A DNA stretch of 64,000 nucleotides from Butyricicoccus_A sp963588905 (GCA_963588905.1 CAVAJF010000002.1:85372-149371), one strand, 5' to 3'; shown: positions 17,639 to 25,755, counted from the first letter of the stretch. Notes: generated from the sequence alone by a model not told the origin. Numbers and translations are program-made.

Positions 17639-17803
17639 ATGACAAAGCAAATGAACGCCGGCAGCATTCCGGTAATGAGAAAAGAAAAAAAGCAGCTGAA
17701 CTTCTTCCAGAAGCTGGCTCGTTCTTATGTAAGAGGTGTAACCCATGCGCAGTATGCAGCATCCGTTACGCAGACCTTTGGTCATTACATGGATAACAAG
17801 TAA
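17639..17803 (+). CDS. micropeptide 1 of a tandem pair, unknown function
   Basis: A 54-residue peptide not recognised. Its C-terminal 35 residues (from LNFFQKLARSYVRGVTHAQY) repeat almost exactly the whole of the next peptide. The 19-residue N-terminal extension is polar and basic and lacks a signal sequence. The conserved part could form an amphipathic helix with basic and aromatic faces. AGAGGGG lies before the ATG at 17639. Codon use is like the core genome. The paralogous pair argues that it is a real gene. Confidence 0.75.
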   Translation: MTKQMNAGSIPVMRKEKKQLNFFQKLARSYVRGVTHAQYAASVTQTFGHYMDNK

Positions 17804-17840
17804 AATAAATTTATTTATCATAGAAAAAGAGGTAACAAGT

Positions 17841-17936
17841 ATGAATTTCTTCCAGAAAATCGCACGTTCCTATGTGAAGGGCGTAACGCATACACAGTAT
17901 GCAATGTCTGTTCGTGATGCATTTGATCACAAGTAA
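17841..17936 (+). CDS. micropeptide 2 of a tandem pair, unknown function
   Basis: A 31-residue peptide starting MNFFQKIARSYVKGVTHTQY. About 70 percent of its residues match the C-terminal part of micropeptide 1. It has its own AGAGGT site 8 bases before the ATG, 37 bases after the first stop codon, and shares the terminator that follows. No signal peptide or cysteines. Function unknown; conservation of the NFFQKxARSYVxGVTHxQYAxSV core suggests selection at the peptide level. Confidence 0.75.
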   Translation: MNFFQKIARSYVKGVTHTQYAMSVRDAFDHK

Positions 17937-17960
17937 TTGTTTAGAAACGAATCAACGGAA

Positions 17961-17995
17961 ACGAGCTGTCTCATATTGAGACAGCTCGTTTTTTG
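17961..17995 (+). terminator. terminator of the micropeptide pair
   Basis: Perfect 13-bp stem (17961-17973 with 17977-17989) followed by TTTTTT. Confidence 0.92.
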
Positions 17996-18000
17996 TGCCC

Positions 18001-18624
18001 TCAGTTGTTTTTTGACCGTTTGGCACAGCCGGTGTCAAACGAAGGATTGTAGGCATAGTAGTTTTTTGCATCGAGATTTTCCTGTACATCACGCAGCGCT
18101 TCGCCAAAGCGCTGGAAATGCACGATTTCTCGTTCGCGCAAAAACTTAATCGGATCGCGCACGTCGGGATCATCAATCAGACGCAAGAGATTATCATAGG
18201 TCAGGCGCGCCTTTTGTTCGGCCGCCATGTCCTCAAACAAATCGGCAATTGCATCGCCGGTGGATTGCAGCGTTGCCGCAGAAAATGGCGTTCCGCTGGC
18301 GGCCTGCGGATAAATGCCGTTGGTGTGATCGACAAAGTACGCGTCAAAGCCGCTCTGCTTGATTTGCTCCGGCGTCAGACAGCGCGTCAACTGATAGACA
18401 ATGGCACCGATCATTTCGCAGTGTGCCAATTCCTCTGTGCCGATGTCTGTCAAAACCGCTTTGCCCTGCGCATAGGGCTGGGCAAAGCGCTGGGTCAAAT
18501 ATCGCATGGCGGCGCCTAACTCTCCGTCTGGGCCGCCGAGCTGGGTAATAATGAGCTTTGCCATCGCCGGATCGGGATTGGCAATGCGCACCGGATACAT
18601 GAGATTTTTTTCATACTCCCACAT
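18001..18624 (-). CDS. cotJC: spore coat protein CotJC, manganese-catalase family
   Basis: A 207-residue ferritin-like protein of the Mn-catalase/CotJC type. Metal-ligand Glu/His motifs are visible in IGTEELAHCEMIG and REREIVHFQRFGEAL. It is a component of the spore coat with proposed peroxide-detoxifying activity. It is the last gene of cotJABC and is preceded by GGGAGGTG overlapping the cotJB stop. It is direct evidence that the host lineage sporulates. Confidence 0.95.
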   Translation of the reverse strand: MWEYEKNLMYPVRIANPDPAMAKLIITQLGGPDGELGAAMRYLTQRFAQPYAQGKAVLTDIGTEELAHCEMIGAIVYQLTRCLTPEQIKQSGFDAYFVDHTNGIYPQAASGTPFSAATLQSTGDAIADLFEDMAAEQKARLTYDNLLRLIDDPDVRDPIKFLREREIVHFQRFGEALRDVQENLDAKNYYAYNPSFDTGCAKRSKNN

Positions 18625-18627
18625 ACT

Positions 18628-18873
18628 TCACACCTCCCATGGCCATGGGTCGTCGACCCAATTCCAACGACCCTCTGCACCGGCATTTTGCCGTGTCAAC
18701 GGCCCGAAATGCTTTTGATAGATGTCTTGCGCCTGTTGGTGCTTTTTGCAGACGGTGCGGAAATACTGTACTGCCGCTTCGTCGTCCGGATGGCTGTCTA
18801 AATACAGAGAGGCATCAAAGGCGGCAAAGCCGCGCTCTTGGACATCGCGCATCGCTTTTTGCTTTTCAGTCAC
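18628..18873 (-). CDS. cotJB: spore coat protein CotJB
   Basis: An 81-residue protein with the family core of FAAFDASLYLDSHPDD and the C-terminal YQKHFGPLT segment. I chose the GTG at 18873, with GAGGAGG 9 bases upstream and an 8-base overlap with cotJA; the longer in-frame ORF would run through most of cotJA. Needed for CotJC assembly into the coat in Bacillus. Confidence 0.9.
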   Translation of the reverse strand: MTEKQKAMRDVQERGFAAFDASLYLDSHPDDEAAVQYFRTVCKKHQQAQDIYQKHFGPLTRQNAGAEGRWNWVDDPWPWEV

Positions 18874-19090
18874 GGGAAACAGCCTCCTCTCCGATAAACG
18901 GCTTGTCGAGATCGGCAAAGATGGTTCCGCGTGCCAGCGCGACATCGTCCTGATAAATGTTTTGCCAGACCTGATCGGGGACAAAACCCATCGCCAGCGC
19001 CAACAGATTATAATTCAACACATAGCCGGGACCCGACTGGGCGGCCTGTGGTGTGATAGCCGGACGCGCACCGTTTGGCTTGTTCTCCAT
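18866..19090 (-). CDS. cotJA: spore coat associated protein CotJA
   Basis: A 74-residue protein with the typical LAMGFVPDQVWQNIY and ARGTIFADLDKPF segments. It is the first gene of the cotJ operon, and its end overlaps cotJB. A mother-cell sigma promoter is expected upstream, but I could not pick one with confidence. Confidence 0.92.
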   Translation of the reverse strand: MENKPNGARPAITPQAAQSGPGYVLNYNLLALAMGFVPDQVWQNIYQDDVALARGTIFADLDKPFIGEEAVSRD

Positions 19091-19230
19091 TGCGATTCAT
19101 CCTTTCTGTGTAGAGATGCTCCATCTTATGCAAAGGTGGTCTGACCGGTGCATGATGAAAAAGTTCATACACCCTAACAATTAAAACATAAAATTCGTAA
19201 AAATATCTGATAAAAACGGGATAAATCCTA

Positions 19231-19259
19231 TTGACAGAGAAAATATCAGATAGTATACT
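19231..19259 (+). promoter_or_regulatory. strong promoter of the FMN/SLH protein, with palindrome
   Basis: TTGACA, 17 bases, TATACT. The transcript start is followed at once by the perfect inverted repeat AATTAGT-TTAC-ACTAATT (19270-19287), which could be an operator or an mRNA-stabilising 5' hairpin. Confidence 0.85.
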
Positions 19260-19302
19260 ACTGTACACAAATTAGTTTACACTAATTAAAGGAGGAGTAT
19301 AC

Positions 19303-21375
19303 ATGAAGTTCAAATCCGGTTGGAAGCGTTTGAGCGCTTTGGCAATGGGACTTTGCCTCACGGCAAGTGTGGCGGCACCGTCGTTTGCAGTCAATATTCG
19401 AGAGGGCGCGTACAAGGACGGTACCTATGAAGGTTCTGCACAGGGATATTACGGTCTGGTCACGCTGGCAGTGACCGTCAAGGACAACGCGGTCACAAAG
19501 ATTGATGTCGTTTCCCATTCCGATACACAGTCCTATTGGAACAAAGCAGCTGTTCTGATGGATAAAATTATTGAAACGCAGAGCACCGATTTGGACACGG
19601 TTTCCGGCGCAACATACAGCAGTGAAGGCATTTTGGGTGCTGTGAACTCCGCACTGAAAAAAGCGGAGGGAAATGAAGTCGATCTGTCCTTCTTTACTAC
19701 CGGCAACGGCACACAAGCGCATCCGTATGTCATTTCTACCGCCAAGCAGCTGAGAAAATTTGCAAAATCGGTAGATGAATATAATTACTCCGGCTGTTAT
19801 GTATCGCTGGGGGCAAATATTGATATTTCCGGTTCGGATTGGGATTCCATCGGCAACGATGGTGCCCCGTTTAATGGAACCTTCGATGGTCACGGTTATA
19901 CGATTGAGGGCATGACGATGGGAACCGAACAGCAGGCATATACCGCGGCTGCGGATGAAAAAATCATCGGTTTGTTCTCTGTCCTTGGCTCGGATGCGGT
20001 TGTGCGCAATGTCAATCTGACGGATGTCAAGATGAATGTCTATTCGCAGGATGAAATGACGATTGGCACGCTGGTCGGCAAGACAAGCCCGAAAAACAGC
20101 AAGGAAAGCCGCCGCGGCGCAGTCATTGATAACTGCCATGTGGACGGTTCGTTGTCCGTAAAAAATACCGGCAAGAACATCTGGGCCGGTGGCCTGATGG
20201 GCTATGAATACTGTGGTGCGGTGCTCAATTCTTCTTCCGATGTCGATGTCACGGCGGCAGAAACCACCGGCGAGAACTGGCTGGAAGCAGGCGGCATTGC
20301 GGGCATCAATGTCTGGGGTCTGATGGCAAATACCTATGCGACCGGTGATGTAACCGTGTCTCTGTATGACCATGAACAGGGACAGGCAGAGGATGAGACC
20401 GGCGGCGCGGCAGGTGGTCTGTGCGGACTGGAATACGGCGAGGAGCACAACTGCTATGCGACCGGCAATGTCAATGCGGTCAAGAAAATTGACTGCATCG
20501 GTGCACTCGCAGGCTCCTTTGTCAAGAATTCGCAGGTAACCAATTCCTGGTATAATACACAGGCTACGCTGAACAATGGCGGCGAGAACGTCGCAGTTGA
20601 TGCGCCATCTCAGAATATCAAGGGCACAGCGGAAAATAACCATGGATTTGCAGCGAACAGCACAGAGGCATATCGCGTCAAGACAGCGCTCAACCGTACA
20701 GCGCGGGCGCAGGCGTTGGATTTTTCCAACTATGGTGTGCAGGCATCGGATCTGAACACATGGACCATGCACAACGGCGTTCTGGTACAGGGAGATGTCT
20801 ATGCGTGTGACGGCAGCAATTGCCCGTCGGCATCGCTCAAGGATGTGGACGAGTCCGCGTGGTATCACGAGGCAGTAGATACGGCACTGGCAAGCGGAAC
20901 GATGAACGGTGTTGGAAATGCTTCGTTTGCACCGAATCAGACATTGAACCGTGCAATGCTGGTACAGATTTTGTATAATGAAGCAGGAAATCCAGAGGTA
21001 ACATCGAACGCAGGCTTCCAAGATGTCGCTGCGAACAGCTGGTATGCAAAGGCAGTGGCTTGGGCAGCACAGAATGGTATTGTCTCCGGCTATGGAAATG
21101 GCAAATTTGGACCGAATGATGCCGTGACACGAGAGCAGGCCGTGCAGATTTTGTATGCGTATGCACAGAAGCAGGGCGCAGACGTGTCCGCACAGGACGC
21201 TTTGGACAGCTATACCGATGCCGGTGCGGTTTCCGTGTGGGCGCAGAATGCGATGCGCTGGGCGGTTGCAAAGCAGATTGTCAGCGGAACCGCACAGAAC
21301 ACGCTGTCTCCGCGCGGCACAACAACACGCGCACAGGCAGCACAGCTGATGATGCGATTCTTTGAGATTGTATAA
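19303..21375 (+). CDS. S-layer-homology protein with FMN-binding domain
   Basis: A 690-residue cell-surface protein. A signal peptide ends at about residue 29. An FMN-binding domain (about 35-120) carries the flavinylation motif SGATYSS (101-107, Thr104 the expected attachment site), a known target of ApbE-type flavin transferases. GLUG-like glycine-rich repeats follow (GGLMG near 297, GGIAG near 330, GGLCG near 375). Three SLH domains occupy the last 180 residues and should anchor the protein to cell-wall polymer. Strong promoter and GGAGGAG site. An extracellular covalent flavoprotein suggests an outside electron-transfer role, an inference from the domains. Confidence 0.88.
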   Translation: MKFKSGWKRLSALAMGLCLTASVAAPSFAVNIREGAYKDGTYEGSAQGYYGLVTLAVTVKDNAVTKIDVVSHSDTQSYWNKAAVLMDKIIETQSTDLDTVSGATYSSEGILGAVNSALKKAEGNEVDLSFFTTGNGTQAHPYVISTAKQLRKFAKSVDEYNYSGCYVSLGANIDISGSDWDSIGNDGAPFNGTFDGHGYTIEGMTMGTEQQAYTAAADEKIIGLFSVLGSDAVVRNVNLTDVKMNVYSQDEMTIGTLVGKTSPKNSKESRRGAVIDNCHVDGSLSVKNTGKNIWAGGLMGYEYCGAVLNSSSDVDVTAAETTGENWLEAGGIAGINVWGLMANTYATGDVTVSLYDHEQGQAEDETGGAAGGLCGLEYGEEHNCYATGNVNAVKKIDCIGALAGSFVKNSQVTNSWYNTQATLNNGGENVAVDAPSQNIKGTAENNHGFAANSTEAYRVKTALNRTARAQALDFSNYGVQASDLNTWTMHNGVLVQGDVYACDGSNCPSASLKDVDESAWYHEAVDTALASGTMNGVGNASFAPNQTLNRAMLVQILYNEAGNPEVTSNAGFQDVAANSWYAKAVAWAAQNGIVSGYGNGKFGPNDAVTREQAVQILYAYAQKQGADVSAQDALDSYTDAGAVSVWAQNAMRWAVAKQIVSGTAQNTLSPRGTTTRAQAAQLMMRFFEIV

Positions 21376-21394
21376 AATATTCTCCTATAATCAA

Positions 21395-21432
21395 ACGTGC
21401 CAGAACCGGATTTCCGGTTCTGGCACGTTGTT
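21395..21432. terminator. bidirectional hairpin terminator
   Basis: Perfect 15-bp stem (21395-21409 with 21414-21428) between the convergent SLH and PfkB genes. The T tract is weak on both strands. Confidence 0.75.
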
Positions 21433-21448
21433 GCTTGTCCAAATAATT

Positions 21449-22387
21449 TTAAACGGTAAACGCATCTGCGGATTCGTTTTGCAGAATTTCATTCAGATGC
21501 ATGATTTGCGCGTAGGTGCCGCGGCCATCATGAAAGGCGTTGGCAGATGCTGCTGCGAGCGACAACTGAAACGCTTCGATGAGATCGTGGTTTTTCTGGA
21601 AACCTGCGAGGAAACCGGCGAGCATCGAATCACCGCAGCCGACGGTGTTGTGAACCTTGCCCTTCATCGCGCTGTGATGATATACCTTGCCGTCTTCTGT
21701 CAACAGAAGAGCACCGGCAGCACCCATGGAAACCAAAACGTTGCGGGCGCCCATACTTTGCAGGGTTTTCGTGTAACGAACGATGTCTTCTGTGGATACG
21801 GAGGACATGTCTTGGAAGAAAATATCTGCCATTTCCTGCATGTTTGGTTTGATGAGGAACGGGCGATACTTCAAGGTGTGCAATAGCAGCGGACGCTTGG
21901 CATCCACAACAACATATAAATCCTTGTGTGCCACAGAGCGAAGGATCTCACCATATACGTTGTCCTTTGCGCCGCGCGGGACAGAGCCGGACAGCACGAT
22001 GGTGTCGCCGTCTTTTAAATCCTGCAATTTCTCACACAGGGCATCAATGTCCTCCTGTGTGGCGAGCGGGCCGATGCCGTTGATGGAGCTTTCGATGGCA
22101 TCTACCATCTGCACATCAATGCGGCTGAATCCGGTCTGAAGCGGCAGAAAATCATGCGGAATTTCATCCTTACTCATGATTCGTTCGATTTCTGTGCCGG
22201 TAAATCCAGCGACAAATCCGAGTGCCAGGCTCGGTTCCTGCAAAATATGAAGAGCATATGCAACATTGATACCCTTGCCGCCAGGCATGAGGCTTTCATA
22301 TCCGGCGCGATTGACGCGTCCTGACTTAAAATCAGGAACTGCGACCAGATAGTCCAAGCATGGATTTAATGTAACAGTATAAATCAT
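21449..22387 (-). CDS. PfkB-family hexose kinase (1-phosphofructokinase/tagatose-6-phosphate kinase type)
   Basis: A 312-residue ribokinase-superfamily sugar kinase. It starts with MIYTVTLNPCLDYLV, typical of the FruK/LacC branch, and has the substrate/ATP motifs PGGKGINVA (36-44) and NTVGCGDSMLAGF (Asp254 region). There is no fru regulator or PTS gene beside it, so the exact phospho-sugar substrate is open. GGAGGG lies before the start on the minus strand. Confidence 0.88.
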   Translation of the reverse strand: MIYTVTLNPCLDYLVAVPDFKSGRVNRAGYESLMPGGKGINVAYALHILQEPSLALGFVAGFTGTEIERIMSKDEIPHDFLPLQTGFSRIDVQMVDAIESSINGIGPLATQEDIDALCEKLQDLKDGDTIVLSGSVPRGAKDNVYGEILRSVAHKDLYVVVDAKRPLLLHTLKYRPFLIKPNMQEMADIFFQDMSSVSTEDIVRYTKTLQSMGARNVLVSMGAAGALLLTEDGKVYHHSAMKGKVHNTVGCGDSMLAGFLAGFQKNHDLIEAFQLSLAAASANAFHDGRGTYAQIMHLNEILQNESADAFTV

Positions 22388-22578
22388 ACAAAATGACCCT
22401 CCTGATAGAGCTAAGTAGGGGATAAAGATGGATGCACCGCAAGATGCACAAAAAACATCTTTTTTTCTCTAACACAGTATAACATATTGAATAAAGGAAT
22501 GCATCGGATTTTCGCGAAAGTTAACGATTTATTTGCAAATTTTTTTGTGACAAAGAAAGAAAAAATACCGCAAAACGA

Positions 22579-22607
22579 TTGACAGGAAAAAGAAGCTGTG
22601 CTATAAT
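22579..22607 (+). promoter_or_regulatory. consensus promoter of the tRNA-Ser genes
   Basis: TTGACA, 17-base spacer, TATAAT: a perfect consensus. Confidence 0.93.
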
Positions 22608-22638
22608 ATTTCTTGCTTGACAAGAGAGTTTTCGATAC

Positions 22639-22727
22639 GGAGAGGTATCGAAGTGGTCATAACGAGGCGGTCTTGAAAACCGTTTGTCCGAAAGGGCGCG
22701 TGGGTTCGAATCCCACCCTCTCCGCCA
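22639..22727 (+). tRNA. tRNA-Ser (UGA)
   Basis: Class II tRNA with acceptor GGAGAGG/CCTCTCC, anticodon TGA in CTTGAAA, a long variable arm and the T-arm GGGTTCGAATCCC. The CCA end is encoded. Confidence 0.97.
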
Positions 22728-22755
22728 CATTTTTCTTGTGAAGACAGCAGCCTTT

Positions 22756-22845
22756 GGAGAAGTACCCAAGTGGTGAAGGGGCTCCCCTGCTAAGGGAGTA
22801 GGGCGCGAAAGTGTCGCGAGGGTTCAAATCCCTCCTTCTCCGCCA
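22756..22845 (+). tRNA. tRNA-Ser (GCU)
   Basis: Class II tRNA with acceptor GGAGAAG/CTTCTCC, anticodon GCT in CTGCTAA, a long GC-rich variable arm and encoded CCA. Twenty-eight bases after the first tRNA-Ser, so cotranscribed. Confidence 0.97.
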
Positions 22846-22847
22846 TG

Positions 22848-22888
22848 AAAAAGACCTGTAATTCTAAATGAATTACAGGTCTTTTTCT
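22848..22888 (+). terminator. terminator of the tRNA-Ser unit
   Basis: Long stem AAAAAGACCTGTAATTC with its complement, loop TAAAT, ending in TTTTTC. This is the left edge of the AT-rich island. Confidence 0.9.
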
Positions 22889-23041
22889 GCTGAAAATACA
22901 CTTAATTCGTATTTTCATAATTTTTCGCCAGCGCTACGTCTATTGAATGGAAAAGAAGACTTATTATTAAACGATGAAATCCAAATCGGTGAGTGAAATG
23001 TGAGATTTATAACGAAAAAATCGCATTGCATACGAAAAATA

Positions 23042-23070
23042 TTGATATTTGCACTGGATTTGAGTATAAT
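23042..23070 (+). promoter_or_regulatory. promoter of the AAA ATPase gene
   Basis: TTGATA, 17-base spacer, TATAAT, 22 bases before the ATG. Confidence 0.8.
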
Positions 23071-23092
23071 AAAACTAAGGAGGTAGTTACAC

Positions 23093-24433
23093 ATGCTTAT
23101 TAGGTTTAATGTGAAGAATTTTTTGTCTTTTGCAGATGAAGAAAATTTTTCGATGGAACCCGGAAAGGTGCGTGGAAAACGCGAACATATTTCTGAATGC
23201 CGCGGATGCAATCTCTTGAAATTTTCAGCTATTTATGGGTCAAATGCAGCAGGAAAGTCTAATTACATTCAAGCGATATATTTTGCACAGAGAACGATTT
23301 TAAGTGGTATACCTAAACATACGATGAATCAGTATCATAGAGTGAATCCGGATAATAAGGAAAAGCCTACAGAATTTGTTTTTGAGATTCGATTAGGAAA
23401 GAAAAAGTATCGCTATAGATTTTCGCTTAATATTTACGAGGCTCGTTTTTTGTCTGAATCATTAGTAGATTTTTCCACAGCTAAGGAAAAGACAATTTTT
23501 TATAGAAATATGGTTACGGGAGAGAAGGTGGCACCTAAATTATCAAAGACTACAGCGGCGAATGTTCGCATACAGACATACTTTGATGATATGGAAGATA
23601 ATGCTCCTAATCTGTTTTTAACGGAAATGAATAGGAACAAAAGTCAGGCATATAAGATGATACCTGAACTGCATGTTTTTGAAGATGTATATAAGTGGTT
23701 TGAAAGCAAATTAAGGATTATATCTCCAGAGGAGCATAGACAATATCGACCAGAATTGTTTAGAGATAGCGGGGCAGAATCTATCTGTAAGCTTTTGCAA
23801 CAATTTGGTCTTCCGATTACTGAAACTACTGTAGAACCGGTGTCATTTGAGGCGATTATTGCAGCAATTCCAGGAGATCCTCCAGTTCAAATATATGAAG
23901 ATATTAAAAACGACATGCTGGAAACTTTGCGAGAGGGAAGAAAACAAGGCAAGAAAGGAGAAATAATTCTTCAGGTTGGAGCGGATTTGTATTCTGTAAA
24001 CATTGATGATAACGATGAGCTTGTTATTGAACGATTGCAGTTAGTTCACGGAAATACGGGACGATTTAACATTTCAGAGGAGAGTGATGGAACCAGGCGT
24101 TTAATTGAATTGGTGGATATTTTGCTCTCTGAAAAAAATGATGTAACATATATTGTGGATGAAATTGACAGAAGTCTTCATCCACTGATAACAAAGAGAT
24201 TCATAGAGCTTTTTTTAATGACTGCACAAAATGTTGAAAAACAGTTGATTGTGTCAACGCATGAATCACGCCTACTGGATCTTAGTCTACTTCGTAAGGA
24301 TGAGATATGGTTTATGACAAAGGAGGCGGGGGTGTCTCATTTGCAATCGTTGGAATCTATGGGAGTGCGACCGGATTTAAAGATAGACACCGCATATTTA
24401 AAGGGAAAGTTAGTATCAATTCCAATGTGGTAA
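23093..24433 (+). CDS. AAA family ATPase (COG1106/RloA-like), accessory
   Basis: A 446-residue ABC/OLD-type ATPase: N-terminal MLIRFNVKNFLSFADEENFS, Walker A GSNAAGKS (residues 49-56), signature region SEESDGTRRL, Walker B TYIVDEIDRSLHP and the H-loop STHESRLLD. This AAA15/RloA branch is common in defence and abortive-infection loci, usually beside an RloB-like effector. No RloB is present here, and the next gene is an unknown protein. Its base composition is much more AT-rich than the flanks, and codons such as AGA, ATA and TTA are frequent, which indicates horizontal acquisition. GGAGG site 11 bases before the ATG. Confidence 0.85.
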   Translation: MLIRFNVKNFLSFADEENFSMEPGKVRGKREHISECRGCNLLKFSAIYGSNAAGKSNYIQAIYFAQRTILSGIPKHTMNQYHRVNPDNKEKPTEFVFEIRLGKKKYRYRFSLNIYEARFLSESLVDFSTAKEKTIFYRNMVTGEKVAPKLSKTTAANVRIQTYFDDMEDNAPNLFLTEMNRNKSQAYKMIPELHVFEDVYKWFESKLRIISPEEHRQYRPELFRDSGAESICKLLQQFGLPITETTVEPVSFEAIIAAIPGDPPVQIYEDIKNDMLETLREGRKQGKKGEIILQVGADLYSVNIDDNDELVIERLQLVHGNTGRFNISEESDGTRRLIELVDILLSEKNDVTYIVDEIDRSLHPLITKRFIELFLMTAQNVEKQLIVSTHESRLLDLSLLRKDEIWFMTKEAGVSHLQSLESMGVRPDLKIDTAYLKGKLVSIPMW

Positions 24434-24522
24434 ATTACAGGGAAAAAATCGAACAACGATCTGACAAAACGGAAATTAAAATCAAAAATGAAAAATTAAC
24501 ACGGAATTTTCTCCGAACATGC

Positions 24523-24551
24523 TTGACAGGGCGCGCGATATTTGCTAATAT
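24523..24551 (+). promoter_or_regulatory. sense promoter of the ATT-start gene
   Basis: TTGACA, 17-base spacer, TAATAT. Predicted start near 24558 leaves a leader of about 230 nt before the gene. Confidence 0.75.
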
Positions 24552-24577
24552 ATAAATACAGAAGATCGATCTGATAC

Positions 24578-24700
24578 AAAAAAAGCCTCAGGATTGTTGG
24601 CGCAATCCTGAGGCACGGCAATAGGACAGAATCTGGAAGTATAAAAAAGATGGCTAATCTTTTAAAAATAGTAATATTTCCACAGTCTGCATATATAATA
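24578..24700 (-). ncRNA. candidate antisense RNA over the leader of the ATT-start gene
   Basis: A minus-strand promoter (TTGAAT at 24730-24735, 17-base spacer, TATAAT at 24707-24712) gives a start near 24700. The transcript ends at a perfect 12-bp hairpin (24585-24596 with 24603-24614) followed on that strand by seven T residues (24578-24584). The predicted RNA is about 120 nt with no credible ORF. It is fully complementary to the first half of the sense leader. Inferred from promoter and terminator only. Confidence 0.65.
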
Positions 24701-24706
24701 TTTTAT

Positions 24707-24735
24707 ATTATATCAGATTTGAAAAGAATATTCAA
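24707..24735 (-). promoter_or_regulatory. antisense promoter
   Basis: TTGAAT-N17-TATAAT on the minus strand. There is no protein gene behind it on that strand. Confidence 0.7.
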
Positions 24736-24755
24736 GTATATATTGTCAGATTTTG

Positions 24756-24780
24756 CTCCTTTATTTTATTAATTAAGGAG
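24756..24780 (+). promoter_or_regulatory. Shine-Dalgarno sequestering stem
   Basis: CTCCTT (24756-24761) can pair with AAGGAG (24775-24780), which is the ribosome-binding site of the next gene, across a 13-base AT-rich loop. Confidence 0.55.
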
Positions 24781-24786
24781 GAATCA

Positions 24787-25755
24787 ATTATTAATATTTC
24801 GAATGTATTTGGAATTGAAAAAGGCCATACGGCTATCGACTTCGTAGACGTGGATTTGAACAAAGACACGAGATTGTATGTTGATCCCACGCTTATTGAG
24901 TATGATGAGTCTTCAATAGGACGTGAAAGTCATGCCTTAATCAATTCTTACTTTGACAATGTGTTTGATGCCATTCGAACGAGAGACATCAGCCGACTTG
25001 AGGATCTTTCTATGCATGCGCATGAGCCGAATGAAACTCGCCTCGGTATGTCTCGCAATAGACCTATGGGAAGAGGTTCTTCTCCAGATATTTTGATGAG
25101 AATTTATCAATATATTATGGATCGGGGATTGCTCGATGATGGGCTAATTAAAGCGCCTGCAGATATTGTGATAATTGTGGAGAACTTTGGATTTGACCGG
25201 ATGTCAGATTTAGTTACCAATATTATCAAGCCGGCATTGTATCGCTTTACTTTGGAGCAGTGCCGAATGTATGGACATCATTTGGGAGAAAAGAAATTTT
25301 CTTTGGGATATTGGTGGTCACCGGAAGCTGGAACATGGGGATTGGCGGAAGGACCTTCGCTTATGATGAATGGCAAGCAGCTGCTGTTGGTTCCAAAACA
25401 GTTTGTTTGCAAGAAAATGGTAAAAAGTCCAGATGAGTTCTTCCGTCAGATTATTATACCACATCTGCAAGAAGAACATGTAGTTAAGGATACATCACTG
25501 GTACGACATGGCGTAGATGCGAAAGGACGACAGTGGACAAAGCCCCCTTATAAACAAGATGTTCGGAAGTATGAACTTAAAAAGGGTTCAACGAAAGAGC
25601 GGATTCGTGCGTATGTCAATCGCAATTTTACAGTAACGCCAGAGTATGATGTATTTACACGACATCGTGTCATAAACCAGGAGTATAGTCTTAGTGATGA
25701 ACAACTGGACGGAATTATTTACGGTATTAGCTGGAGAGAGGGCTGTGAAGCCTAA
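24787..25755 (+). CDS. accessory protein of unknown function with apparent ATT start
   Basis: About 322 residues, not recognised. The frame from the first GTG (24850) omits clearly protein-like upstream codons. Reading back, the frame is open and reaches ATT ATT at 24787-24792, which sits 5-8 bases after AAGGAGG (24775-24781); no ATG, GTG or TTG lies between. Visible features: an N-terminal stretch VDLNKDTRLYVDP, a central IVIIVENFGFDRMSDLVTNI segment, and a basic, Tyr-rich C-terminal third (KPPYKQDVRKYELKKG). No membrane segment or signal peptide. AT-rich like the upstream ATPase. Antisense RNA, a sequestered ribosome-binding site and a rare start codon all suggest tight repression. Confidence 0.75.
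   Translation: MINISNVFGIEKGHTAIDFVDVDLNKDTRLYVDPTLIEYDESSIGRESHALINSYFDNVFDAIRTRDISRLEDLSMHAHEPNETRLGMSRNRPMGRGSSPDILMRIYQYIMDRGLLDDGLIKAPADIVIIVENFGFDRMSDLVTNIIKPALYRFTLEQCRMYGHHLGEKKFSLGYWWSPEAGTWGLAEGPSLMMNGKQLLLVPKQFVCKKMVKSPDEFFRQIIIPHLQEEHVVKDTSLVRHGVDAKGRQWTKPPYKQDVRKYELKKGSTKERIRAYVNRNFTVTPEYDVFTRHRVINQEYSLSDEQLDGIIYGISWREGCEA

Noticed and set aside
24638..24700. A 12-codon frame (MQTVEILLFLKD) in the minus-strand antisense RNA
   Set aside because: No ribosome-binding site precedes it, and it ends within the RNA. Treated as non-coding.
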